A stretch of 64,000 nucleotides of DNA, taken from NCBI RefSeq assembly GCF_012927485.1, contig NZ_JABBPC010000029.1, positions 62,001 to 126,000 on the forward strand, given 5' to 3'. This document shows, one piece after another, positions 56,764-64,000 of the stretch. The stretch's first letter is position 1. Every line of letters begins with the position of its first letter. The translations under genes were made by a program, and so were the position numbers. This stretch comes from Polaromonas sp. (GTDB taxonomy: Bacteria; Pseudomonadota; Gammaproteobacteria; Burkholderiales; Burkholderiaceae_C). Under the pieces are notes generated by a model, which made no database searches, was not told the DNA's origin, and saw only the letters and a program-made list of their open reading frames with translations.

Positions 56764-57240
56764 TCAGTTTGCCGCGAGAATTGGCCGTTTGCGGAAGATC
56801 ACCGGCTGCGTCGAAGGCCCGAGTCGGGCGGCGCCTGCAGTGTTTGGCGCCAGCAGGTCCGCGAGCGTATAACGATCGAAATGCTGCATGAAACTTTGCA
56901 GCGCGCCACTGACGATGCCCGTCAATTGACAATTTCCCGTCAACAAACACACGGTGCCGCTGGCGAGGCAGTCAACCAGAAAGAAATCAGGCTCGATGCT
57001 GCGCACGACGGCGCCCAGATTAATATCTTCCGGCGCGGCTGCGAGCCGCATCCCTCCGCCCTTGCCGCGCACGGTTTCCAGCCAACCCGCCAAGCCCAAC
57101 TGGTGCGTGATCTTCATCAGGTGCGCTTCGGAAATGTCATAGGCGCGGGCCACTTCAGAAATAGTACACAGGCGCTCTGGATGTTGCCCAACGTACATCA
57201 GCAGCCGCATGGCGTAATCGCTCATTGTGGTCAGACGCAT
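56764..57240 (-). CDS. nsrR: Rrf2-family nitric-oxide-sensing repressor NsrR
   Basis: 158 residues. The N-terminal winged helix is MRLTTMSDYAMRLLMYVGQH with E-A-H-L-M-K as recognition helix and GGMRLA as wing. Three cluster-binding cysteines, Cys91, Cys98 and Cys104 (DCLASGTVCLLTGNC), have NsrR spacing. NO reacts with the Fe-S cluster and lifts repression. It follows nnrS by 35 bases on the same strand, and a candidate NsrR site lies at the nnrS promoter, so it would control its own unit. Confidence 0.9.
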   Translation of the reverse strand: MRLTTMSDYAMRLLMYVGQHPERLCTISEVARAYDISEAHLMKITHQLGLAGWLETVRGKGGGMRLAAAPEDINLGAVVRSIEPDFFLVDCLASGTVCLLTGNCQLTGIVSGALQSFMQHFDRYTLADLLAPNTAGAARLGPSTQPVIFRKRPILAAN

Positions 57241-57274
57241 TGCAAGCTCCTGTGCATCCAGTAGGCTAGCTGCT

Positions 57275-58444
57275 TCATAGTCGTGGCCGAACCATCATTG
57301 GAGCGAAGCGCCAAAGGAAGAGCGCGAATGCGGCAATCCAGGCCGCCGCAGATAGCTGCAACGCCTGCGGGCTGAAGGCGGACGGTGCCAGGGCTGCAAG
57401 GCGCAACGTCACGGCAGCAAGCACCAACCCATAACTCATGAGCATGCTGCGATCGACGGCGAGCGGGCGGCCAAGATGACCGAGCGAGGTCCGTGTCAGC
57501 ATTCCGATGATCAGCACTGAAAAACCGGCTATGGCAATCACGTGCACAGGCAACGCGGGCGGAATAGGCACACCCGCCGCACCGCACGCGGTTATTAACA
57601 AACCAATTCCCAGGCCGGTGTAGCCAAGATAGAGAATCCACAGCAGGGGGTGGTTGCGCACGGCGTAAGGCTTCCAGGTCACCACTTGAACCAACGACAC
57701 GATGCCGGCAAATCCAAGCGCTATAGCGGTTGCAATCTGTAGTCCTGCAAGTATAGAAACCGCACCCGCAGCGCACGCGACGAGCTGCAACTGTCCCGAA
57801 CGGGTGTGTTTTGGAATCTTCAGGCCAGCGACGGCACGCATGGCGAAAAACGGGATCACACGTCTGCTGATTAGGAGCGCGATTAACGCCATTACCAGAA
57901 GCCCCGCGTTAAAACGTTGCATCAGCAGCGCATAGTCGCCTCCACGCGCGGCGAGCAAGTACAAGGCGTCGGCACCGCCCAGCGCAAGCAACAGCAAAGG
58001 CACGGCGTAGTTGCGCGCGTTCCTGGCAAGGACTACCGCGCGCATCATCGCTGCCGCAGCCAGCAGGAAGAAGCCAAGTTCCGCCGCCATCGCGATCCAA
58101 AATAGGTCGTTACCGCCGATCAGAAAGCCCATCCGCGCCACCAGCCAAAGAACGCAGGCGGCGGCTAGTGTGTAGTTTTTCATCGGGTTGATCCCGGTCC
58201 AGTTGCTGCCAGCGGTCATAAGAAAAGCGACCGCGATGGTTGCGACAAAACCCCAGAGCATTTCATGCGCGTGCCAGGCGATGCCCTGCAGCGGGCCGGC
58301 CAGCACTTGCGGAGCGTAGATCCAAACGGCGATGGCAATCAGCGCCCACGCGCTGCCAGCCAAATAAAGCGGGCGAAAAGCAAGTTCAAGAAACGCGCGG
58401 AGGTTAGGGGCGGGGTCCTTGGGGTGTAGAGCTGATGTTGACAT
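57275..58444 (-). CDS. nnrS: NnrS family heme-copper membrane protein
   Basis: 389 residues with about twelve membrane spans. Visible are L-A-F-R-P-L-Y-L-A-G-S near the start, GIAWHAHEMLWGFV (likely heme ligand His) near 60-72, and SNWTGINPM. Later are SRRVIPFFAMRAVAG near 215 and HVIAIAGFSVLIIGMLTRTS-like text near 315. NnrS lowers nitrosative stress in Vibrio and others. ATG 58444 follows the promoter below; the frame open to 58486 lies within its leader. Confidence 0.9.
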   Translation of the reverse strand: MSTSALHPKDPAPNLRAFLELAFRPLYLAGSAWALIAIAVWIYAPQVLAGPLQGIAWHAHEMLWGFVATIAVAFLMTAGSNWTGINPMKNYTLAAACVLWLVARMGFLIGGNDLFWIAMAAELGFFLLAAAAMMRAVVLARNARNYAVPLLLLALGGADALYLLAARGGDYALLMQRFNAGLLVMALIALLISRRVIPFFAMRAVAGLKIPKHTRSGQLQLVACAAGAVSILAGLQIATAIALGFAGIVSLVQVVTWKPYAVRNHPLLWILYLGYTGLGIGLLITACGAAGVPIPPALPVHVIAIAGFSVLIIGMLTRTSLGHLGRPLAVDRSMLMSYGLVLAAVTLRLAALAPSAFSPQALQLSAAAWIAAFALFLWRFAPMMVRPRL

Positions 58445-58506
58445 TATGTTTTCACGATCGGGCTCCGTCACCACCGCATTCGGCAATGGGAAAAAGCGGT
58501 AGTTAT

Positions 58507-58554
58507 AAGCTGTATTTGTGATGTATCTTATAAGAGTGCAGCGCCAGTTGTCAA
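58507..58554 (-). promoter_or_regulatory. nnrS promoter with candidate NsrR operator
   Basis: Minus strand TTGACA (58554-58549), 16-base spacer, TATAAG (58532-58527). Overlapping the -10 and start is AAGATACATCACAAATACAGC plus TT (58529-58507), two half-sites like the NsrR pattern AAGATGCATTT. Binding here would block transcription of nnrS-nsrR. Confidence 0.7.
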
Positions 58555-58622
58555 CCTGCGAAACATTTCGCAGGGATGGTGAATGAAACGGTGCTTTTAA
58601 TCAGTGACACCGTAGCAATCTT

Positions 58623-59183
58623 TTAAGCAGCGACCACTTCGATGTCTGGCTCAATCGACTGAAGTCGGTTTTCAATTCCCCGCAGCGTTCCGGAAATCGA
58701 ACTCGGACAGGTGCCGCAGGCTCCCTGGTAATGGACGACGAGCTGGTTGCCATGGAGGCCGAGAACATGCAGATCACCGCCGTCGCTTTGCAAATAGGGG
58801 CGAATCTCCAGGTCGAGCACTACATTGATATCTTCCAGACGCTGTTGGTCGTCTTCGCTCAGATGCTCAAATGTTGCCCGCGCCGCGAAAACCGCTGCTG
58901 CGGATTGATCGCCAGCCGCGGGCGCAGCACGCAGCGGAACCGCGATTTCACGCGTCAGCTGCTTCCAGTCGGCCTGACCGTCTTGCGTGACGGTGATCCA
59001 GCGATCCACATAGAACACGTTAGTCACATGGTCAATGGCGAACAAAGCGCGCGCCAGCGCATCGTCCTTGGCCTGTTCCGCGTTCTCATACGAATGCGCA
59101 ATGCCCCATGTAAGCGGTTCGCGCAACGTGAATTTCATCGCGTTCGGATTTGGTGTGTCTTCGATTTCGGCGATTTTTGGCAT
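58623..59183 (-). CDS. Nfu-type iron-sulfur carrier protein
   Basis: 186 residues. The N-terminal Nfu domain has EIEDTPNPNAMKFTL, and the C-terminal NifU-like domain has PYLQSDGGDLHVLG and the cluster-binding GACGTCPSSISGTL (C-x-x-C near 155-158). It carries Fe-S clusters from the SUF scaffold to targets. Between the domains is a linker with EDDQQRLEDINVVLD. Last gene of the SUF unit, 36 bases after sufU. Confidence 0.9.
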   Translation of the reverse strand: MPKIAEIEDTPNPNAMKFTLREPLTWGIAHSYENAEQAKDDALARALFAIDHVTNVFYVDRWITVTQDGQADWKQLTREIAVPLRAAPAAGDQSAAAVFAARATFEHLSEDDQQRLEDINVVLDLEIRPYLQSDGGDLHVLGLHGNQLVVHYQGACGTCPSSISGTLRGIENRLQSIEPDIEVVAA

Positions 59184-59219
59184 GTTAATGTCCTGTAGGA
59201 AAGTTCGCCACTTGTCGCC

Positions 59220-59708
59220 TCACGCGTCACCGATCGGTGTGTGCATCGGATCTGCATCGTCCTCGGTGGACGTGCTGGGCACGGCATTGAACGCAGCCTG
59301 CAGCGTGTGCCACGGCAGAATGGCGCATTTCACGCGCATCGGGAGCGCACTGATACCAGAGAACACCGCCAGCCGACCGATGTGCTGGCTGTTCTTGACG
59401 TCAAGCCGGCCGGTGGCCATGTCAACGAACTCGTGGATCAGGGTCTGCGCATCACTTCGGCTTTTGCCCTTGACCGCCACCGTCATCAGCGACGCGGATG
59501 CTTTGCAAATCGCGCACGACTCGCCCTGAAAGGCGATGCCTGCGACCGTATCGCCAGCCAGGTCGAGTGCGACGTTAATGTGGTCGCCGCACAGTGGATT
59601 TACTCCTTCGGCATGGTGGCTCGGGTGGTCGAGCAGGCCGTAGTTCCGCGGCTTGCGGTTGTGATCGAGGATGACTTCCTGGTACAACGCTTTGGGATCG
59701 GCGCTCAT
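59220..59708 (-). CDS. sufU: SufU-type sulfur-transfer protein
   Basis: 162 residues. Zinc and sulfur ligands match SufU: Cys40 and Asp42 (PLCGDH), Cys65 (QGESCAICK) and Cys128 (RVKCAIL). SufU takes sulfur from SufS to pass to SufBCD. It is more usual in Gram-positive bacteria; enterobacteria use SufE. The extra 19-residue insert of SufU relative to IscU (around 85-105) seems present. It overlaps sufS by ATGA. Confidence 0.9.
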   Translation of the reverse strand: MSADPKALYQEVILDHNRKPRNYGLLDHPSHHAEGVNPLCGDHINVALDLAGDTVAGIAFQGESCAICKASASLMTVAVKGKSRSDAQTLIHEFVDMATGRLDVKNSQHIGRLAVFSGISALPMRVKCAILPWHTLQAAFNAVPSTSTEDDADPMHTPIGDA

Positions 59709-60973
59709 GCGAATACCTTTTGAACAGAGCGAATTCCGGCGACGAGCGCATCGACATCGGCGAATGTGTTGTAAAACGAGAACGAGGCGCGCGAGGTTGC
59801 CGTTACACCCAGCCGCTTCATCAACGGCTGTGCGCAGTGGTGACCGGTACGAACGGCGACGCCTTCCTGATTCAATAAGGTGCCCACGTCGTGCGGGTGA
59901 ATGCCTTCGACCGCAAACGACAACACTGCCGCCTTATGCCGTGCGGTACCAATCAGGCGCACTCCCGGCAGCTTGCTCAACTGCTCGGTAGCGTAGCGCA
60001 ACAAGGCGTCCTCATGCGTTGCAATGGCCGACATACCGATGGCTGACAGATAGTCCACCGCAGCGCCGAGTCCGATGGCCGCTGCAATCGGCGGGGTGCC
60101 GGCCTCGAATTTATGCGGAATGGTGTTGTAGGTGGTTTCTTCAAAGGTCACGGTCCGGATCATGTCGCCGCCGCCCTTGAAAGGTTGCATCGTCTCAAGC
60201 AGTGCAGCCCGTCCATACAGAATGCCGATGCCGGTTGGTCCGCACAATTTGTGTCCCGAAAAAGCATAGAAATCGCAGTCCAGATCCTGCACGTCTACCG
60301 CCGAGTGAGCCGCAGCTTGTGCGCCATCAATCAGCACCGGCACACCACGCGCGTGCGCAAACGCGATCATTTGCTTGATCGGGTTGATGCTGCCGAGCGC
60401 GTTCGATATGTGTCCGACGCTGACGAGTCGTGTGCGCTCGTTAAAGAGCGCTTCGTAGTCGTTCAGCAGAAGTTCACCGGCGTCGTTGATCGGCACAACG
60501 CGAATCGTCGCACCTTTTTCGGCGGCGAGCATTTGCCACGGCACGATGTTGGAGTGGTGCTCCAGAACGGTCAAAATGATTTCGTCGCCAGCGCCAATGA
60601 ATTTGCGGCCCCAGCCTTGCATCACCAGGTTGATGCTGTCCGTCGTGCCACTGGTGAAGATCACTTCGCGGGCTTCGCGCGCGTTGATAAAACGCTGCAG
60701 TTTGACGCGTGCCGCTTCGTAGGCGGTGGTGGCCGTCTCTGAGAGGTAATGCACCGCCCGGTGAATGTTGGCGTGCTCGCTCGTCTGGTAGCGCACGAGG
60801 CGGTCGATCACTGGCTGCGGCATCTGGCTTGATGCGGCGTTGTCGAGATAGACCAGCGGCTTGCCCGCGACCATTAAATTGAGAATTGGAAATTCAGCCC
60901 GAATTCGCGCCACGTCGAAGGGCGCCGCCGAGCGCGTTGTGGGTGTTGCCAAGGCGTCTGGTGTGCTGATCAT
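59705..60973 (-). CDS. sufS: Cysteine desulfurase SufS
   Basis: 422 residues. PLP enzyme that takes sulfur from cysteine. The PLP lysine is in YAFSGHKLCGPTGIG near 240 and the persulfide Cys (~380) is in VRTGHHCAQPLMKR, the SufS (class II) form. IFTSGTTDSINLV and EHHSNIVPWQ are visible. It lies between sufD and sufU with four-base overlaps on both sides. Confidence 0.95.
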   Translation of the reverse strand: MISTPDALATPTTRSAAPFDVARIRAEFPILNLMVAGKPLVYLDNAASSQMPQPVIDRLVRYQTSEHANIHRAVHYLSETATTAYEAARVKLQRFINAREAREVIFTSGTTDSINLVMQGWGRKFIGAGDEIILTVLEHHSNIVPWQMLAAEKGATIRVVPINDAGELLLNDYEALFNERTRLVSVGHISNALGSINPIKQMIAFAHARGVPVLIDGAQAAAHSAVDVQDLDCDFYAFSGHKLCGPTGIGILYGRAALLETMQPFKGGGDMIRTVTFEETTYNTIPHKFEAGTPPIAAAIGLGAAVDYLSAIGMSAIATHEDALLRYATEQLSKLPGVRLIGTARHKAAVLSFAVEGIHPHDVGTLLNQEGVAVRTGHHCAQPLMKRLGVTATSRASFSFYNTFADVDALVAGIRSVQKVFA

Positions 60974-62292
60974 GACTGGTCCGTGGTTTGTGCGAGCACC
61001 GTCTGCTCGAGCTGCCGTCGCAATGACGCAATGGGGATGCGCTCAATGACTTCGGCGCCAAATGCATAGCTCAGCAGATTGCGTGCTGCCGTTTCCGAAA
61101 AGCCGCGGCTCTGCAAGTAGAAGACTTCCTCGCTGTCGAGCTGTCCGACGGTCGCACCGTGCGTGCACTTGACGTCGTCGGCAAAAATCTCAAGCTGTGG
61201 CTGGGTGTCGACCAGCGCCTTGCCTGATAACAGCAGATTTCGGCTGGACTGCGCGGAGTCGGTTTTCTGGGCACCGGGCCGAACCATCACCTTGCCGTTA
61301 AAGACTGCGTGCGCGGCCCCGCCTACGATGCATTTATGCAGTTGGCGGCTTACGCCGTGCGGCTTAGCGTGGTCAATGAAGGTGTGCGTGTCGGCAAGCT
61401 GGCTGTCGCTGATCAGTGCCAATCCGTCGAGTGAGCATTCGGTAGCATCAGCGGTTTGCACGACATGCAGATCAAGTCGGGAGAGCTGCGCGCCGAGTGC
61501 GATGTTGACCGAGTGATAGCGGCTTGCATGGGCGAGCGCTACGCCGCAGCTGGCCATGTGAAATGCCTTGGGGCTCTCGCGCTGCACCCGAACATGCTCG
61601 ACCTTCGCGTTCGAAGCGAGCGCAACCTCCGCGACCGAATTGGTGAAGTACGCGCCATCATGCAACGCAACGTAATCTTCGATCAGCGTTACTTCGCCGT
61701 CAGCTTCAGCCAAAATCAGAAGGCGGGGGTGGCTCGCCAAGCCGGGCTGCGTTGAGATGAAGAGCAAATGCACCGGGGTTGCGATCAAGGTGGCGCGCGG
61801 CACAATAAGTACCGCTGCATCGTGCAGGAATGCCGTGTTGAGCGCCGAAAACAACTGGTCGTGGAAGGGGGCGTACTGACTGAAATGCGACTGTATGGCG
61901 GCGGCATGTGTACTTGTGATCGAGGGCAAGTTGCCGACGATGAGACCATCCGCCGTGGGCAGGCTGGAGAGCTGTGAGGCATACACGCCATCGACAAAGA
62001 CAAGTCGGGTCGTCGCCTCTTCAATGTAAAAGTGTTGGACGTCGCCGGCCTGCAACGCGGTTGGTGTGCGCAGCGGGTGAAATGACTGCCGGGTCAGCGC
62101 TGAGATGTCGGTGAATCGCCAGGCTTCGTCGCGCACCGTCGGGACGGTGAGTGCGCCGACGCGCTCGACCGCTTCAGCGCGGAGTTTGCTCAGCCATGGC
62201 AACTTCGGTGCAGTGTGCGCGGTGCCCCCCTCGCTCTGGCCAGTGAGAAGCCGTTCGACAACTCCGAGGGAAACCACGTTGTCGGTGATCAT
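60970..62292 (-). CDS. sufD: Fe-S assembly protein SufD
   Basis: 440 residues. The C-terminal half is the SufBD beta-helix: [20 protein letters not shown] and [20 protein letters not shown] are typical. SufD is part of the SufBC2D scaffold where clusters form; the His used in iron supply lies in KCTHGAT. It overlaps both sufC and sufS by four bases, giving a tightly coupled operon. Confidence 0.92.
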   Translation of the reverse strand: MITDNVVSLGVVERLLTGQSEGGTAHTAPKLPWLSKLRAEAVERVGALTVPTVRDEAWRFTDISALTRQSFHPLRTPTALQAGDVQHFYIEEATTRLVFVDGVYASQLSSLPTADGLIVGNLPSITSTHAAAIQSHFSQYAPFHDQLFSALNTAFLHDAAVLIVPRATLIATPVHLLFISTQPGLASHPRLLILAEADGEVTLIEDYVALHDGAYFTNSVAEVALASNAKVEHVRVQRESPKAFHMASCGVALAHASRYHSVNIALGAQLSRLDLHVVQTADATECSLDGLALISDSQLADTHTFIDHAKPHGVSRQLHKCIVGGAAHAVFNGKVMVRPGAQKTDSAQSSRNLLLSGKALVDTQPQLEIFADDVKCTHGATVGQLDSEEVFYLQSRGFSETAARNLLSYAFGAEVIERIPIASLRRQLEQTVLAQTTDQS

Positions 62293-63083
62293 GACAAGCT
62301 ACCTGCCTGAGTCTCGGCCTCGGCCTCGATCCAGTCGTAACCGCGCTCCTCAAGTTCCAGCGCAAGTTCTTTGCCGCCGGTGCGGACAATGCGCCCCCCG
62401 CTCATCACGTGAACATAGTCGGGGATGATGTAGTTCAGCAGGCGCTGGTAGTGTGTGACCAGCACAACGGCGTTGTTGATGCTGGCGAGGTGATTGACGC
62501 CCTGCGAGACGACCCGTAGCGCATCGATGTCGAGTCCGGAATCGGTTTCGTCCAGGATGGCCAGGCTCGGCTCAAGCAGCGCCATCTGCAAGATCTCGTT
62601 GCGCTTTTTTTCCCCACCTGAAAAGCCTTCGTTAACGCTGCGCTCAAGAAACTCGGGGCTCATTTCGAGCAACTTCATTTTCTCGCGCACCAAGTCATCG
62701 AACTCAAGCGGATCCAGCTCATCGTTCCCGTGTTCGGCTTGCACGGTGTTGTAGGCCAAACGCAGGAACTGGCTGTTGCCGACGCCGGGTATTTCGATCG
62801 GGTATTGGAAGGCCAGGAAGACTCCGGCGCGGGCACGCATTTCGGGGGCCATCTCAAGCAGGTTCCGACCTTCGAACAGCACCTCGCCGCTGGTGACCTG
62901 ATACGCCGTGTGACCCGCCAGTACCTTGGCGAAGGTGCTCTTGCCGGAGCCGTTGGGACCCATGATGGCATGGACTTCTCCACGCCTGACGGTCAAGTCC
63001 AGGCCTTTGAGAATCTCAGTGCCATTGACGCTTGCGCACAGGCCGCGAACTTCCAACAGCAACTCGCTGTTTTGAACAATCAT
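62289..63083 (-). CDS. sufC: SUF ATPase SufC
   Basis: 264 residues. ABC ATPase of the SufBC2D complex: Walker [18 protein letters not shown] near 40, Q-loop [13 protein letters not shown], signature [14 protein letters not shown], Walker [15 protein letters not shown], and switch His in [13 protein letters not shown]. The start overlaps the sufB stop. Confidence 0.96.
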   Translation of the reverse strand: MIVQNSELLLEVRGLCASVNGTEILKGLDLTVRRGEVHAIMGPNGSGKSTFAKVLAGHTAYQVTSGEVLFEGRNLLEMAPEMRARAGVFLAFQYPIEIPGVGNSQFLRLAYNTVQAEHGNDELDPLEFDDLVREKMKLLEMSPEFLERSVNEGFSGGEKKRNEILQMALLEPSLAILDETDSGLDIDALRVVSQGVNHLASINNAVVLVTHYQRLLNYIIPDYVHVMSGGRIVRTGGKELALELEERGYDWIEAEAETQAGSLS

Positions 63084-64000
63084 CCGACGCTTCCTTCGAG
63101 CTTGAACCCGAGTAGTTTGGTGGCTTCAACCGCGAACTCCATCGGCAGCTGAGAGAAGACATCTTTGCAGAAACCGTTGATGATCATCGAGACCGCTTCT
63201 TCGGCACCGATGCCGCGCTGCGCGAAGTAAAACATCTGGTCTTCGCCAATCTTTGACGTGGACGCTTCATGCTCAACCGTGGCGCTTTGGTTTCGGACTT
63301 GGATGTACGGAAAGGTGTTGGCGCTGCAATGTTCACCAATGAGCATCGAGTCGCACTGCGAATAGTTCCGCGCGCCCTTGGCGGTGGGCAAGACCTTCAC
63401 CAGGCCACGGTAGCTATTGTTGGATTGACCGGCCGAAATGCCCTTGCTTACGATGGTACTTCGGGTATTTTTTCCGATGTGAATCATCTTGGTTCCGGTG
63501 TCGGCTTGCTGGTGGTGATTGGTCACCGCAACCGAATAGAACTCGCCCACCGAGTTGTCTCCGATCAGCACGCACGACGGATACTTCCAGGTAATCGCCG
63601 ACCCGGTCTCGACCTGGGTCCATGAAATGCGAGAGTTGACGCCCCGGCACAAGCCGCGCTTGGTGACGAAGTTGTAGATGCCTCCGACGCCGTCTTCGTC
63701 GCCCGCGTACCAGTTCTGCACGGTCGAATATTTGATGTCGGCGTTGTCCAGCGCAACCAACTCAACGACGGCGGCGTGGAGCTGATTGGTATCGAACTTG
63801 GGCGCGGTGCAGCCCTCCAGGTAAGACACCGTGGCGCCTTCTTCTGCAATGATCAGTGTGCGCTCGAACTGTCCGGTGTCCTGGGTGTTGATCCGGAAGT
63901 AGGTCGACAAATCCATCGGGCACTTGACACCCTTTGGGATAAAACAAAACGAGCCATCGGTGAAAACTGCGGAATTGAGCGCCGCGAAGTAGTTGTCACC
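63080..64000 (-). CDS. sufB: Fe-S scaffold protein SufB, 5' part beyond window
   Basis: The frame is open to 64000, so 307 C-terminal residues are seen of ~480. [57 protein letters not shown] and the cluster-ligand region near [18 protein letters not shown] identify SufB. It accepts sulfur and builds the cluster with SufC and SufD. First visible gene of the SUF operon; the promoter and any SufR/IscR-type regulator lie outside. Confidence 0.95.
   Translation of the reverse strand, partial: GDNYFAALNSAVFTDGSFCFIPKGVKCPMDLSTYFRINTQDTGQFERTLIIAEEGATVSYLEGCTAPKFDTNQLHAAVVELVALDNADIKYSTVQNWYAGDEDGVGGIYNFVTKRGLCRGVNSRISWTQVETGSAITWKYPSCVLIGDNSVGEFYSVAVTNHHQQADTGTKMIHIGKNTRSTIVSKGISAGQSNNSYRGLVKVLPTAKGARNYSQCDSMLIGEHCSANTFPYIQVRNQSATVEHEASTSKIGEDQMFYFAQRGIGAEEAVSMIINGFCKDVFSQLPMEFAVEATKLLGFKLEGSVG

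Overview
The window is chromosomal DNA of a betaproteobacterium, most probably a member of the Burkholderiales close to Comamonadaceae (Polaromonas/Rhodoferax type). The grounds are the folC-dedD-cvpA-purF-metZ-gltX gene order, the long-form trpS, a PPi-type phosphofructokinase, argG next to ppnP, and overall protein similarity; no ribosomal RNA gene is present to settle it.

Layout. 1-936: right end of an integrated island (tyrosine-recombinase tail, SEC-C protein) abutting the 3' end of tRNA-Thr(CGU). 1121-14663: housekeeping genes pfp, pepN, prfB (with its programmed +1 frameshift), an alpha/beta hydrolase divergent from an acyl-CoA synthetase, an OmpA-like lipoprotein, an aldo/keto reductase, ybaK, plsY, a retropepsin-like protease, yajQ and murB. 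14664-21182: a worn accessory stretch with a TetR/epimerase pair, an unidentified repeat family, and broken genes: a gyrB 3' end, a frameshifted membrane protein, a truncated sorbosone-type dehydrogenase, an lpdA 3' end and an IS91-type transposase fragment. 21183-33835: core genes again (argG, ppnP, ECF sigma/anti-sigma pair, glycine-zipper protein, ArsC-like protein, proline iminopeptidase, folC to gltX). 33915-34308: tRNA-Ala, tRNA-Glu and tRNA-Asp.

34291-42039: a 7.7-kb integrative mobilizable element inserted in the 3' end of tRNA-Asp and bounded by 20-bp direct repeats. It carries a tyrosine integrase, a HIRAN-domain membrane protein, a MobC-like and a MobA/MobL-like mobilization pair with a candidate oriT, a rolling-circle-type Rep protein, an H-NS-like protein and a coupled YgiT/MqsA-like zinc-finger protein.

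42587-51869: stress and sulfide genes. These are a universal stress protein with an upstream FNR/ANR-like box, a histidine kinase with a response regulator that has no output domain, and a six-gene unit read right to left: ArsR repressor with the SqrR/BigR dithiol pair, RND adaptor, sulfide:quinone oxidoreductase, RND permease, DUF2892 protein and OsmC protein. This looks like a reactive-sulfur-controlled detoxification and efflux operon and is the most interesting unit together with the mobile element.

51999-64000: trpS, a site-2-type protease, a YciO-type protein and a PHP phosphatase; then a nitric-oxide set (nnrS, nsrR, hemerythrin-like, DUF2892) under a promoter with a candidate NsrR site; then a SUF iron-sulfur operon (sufB-C-D-S-sufU-nfu) that runs off the right end.
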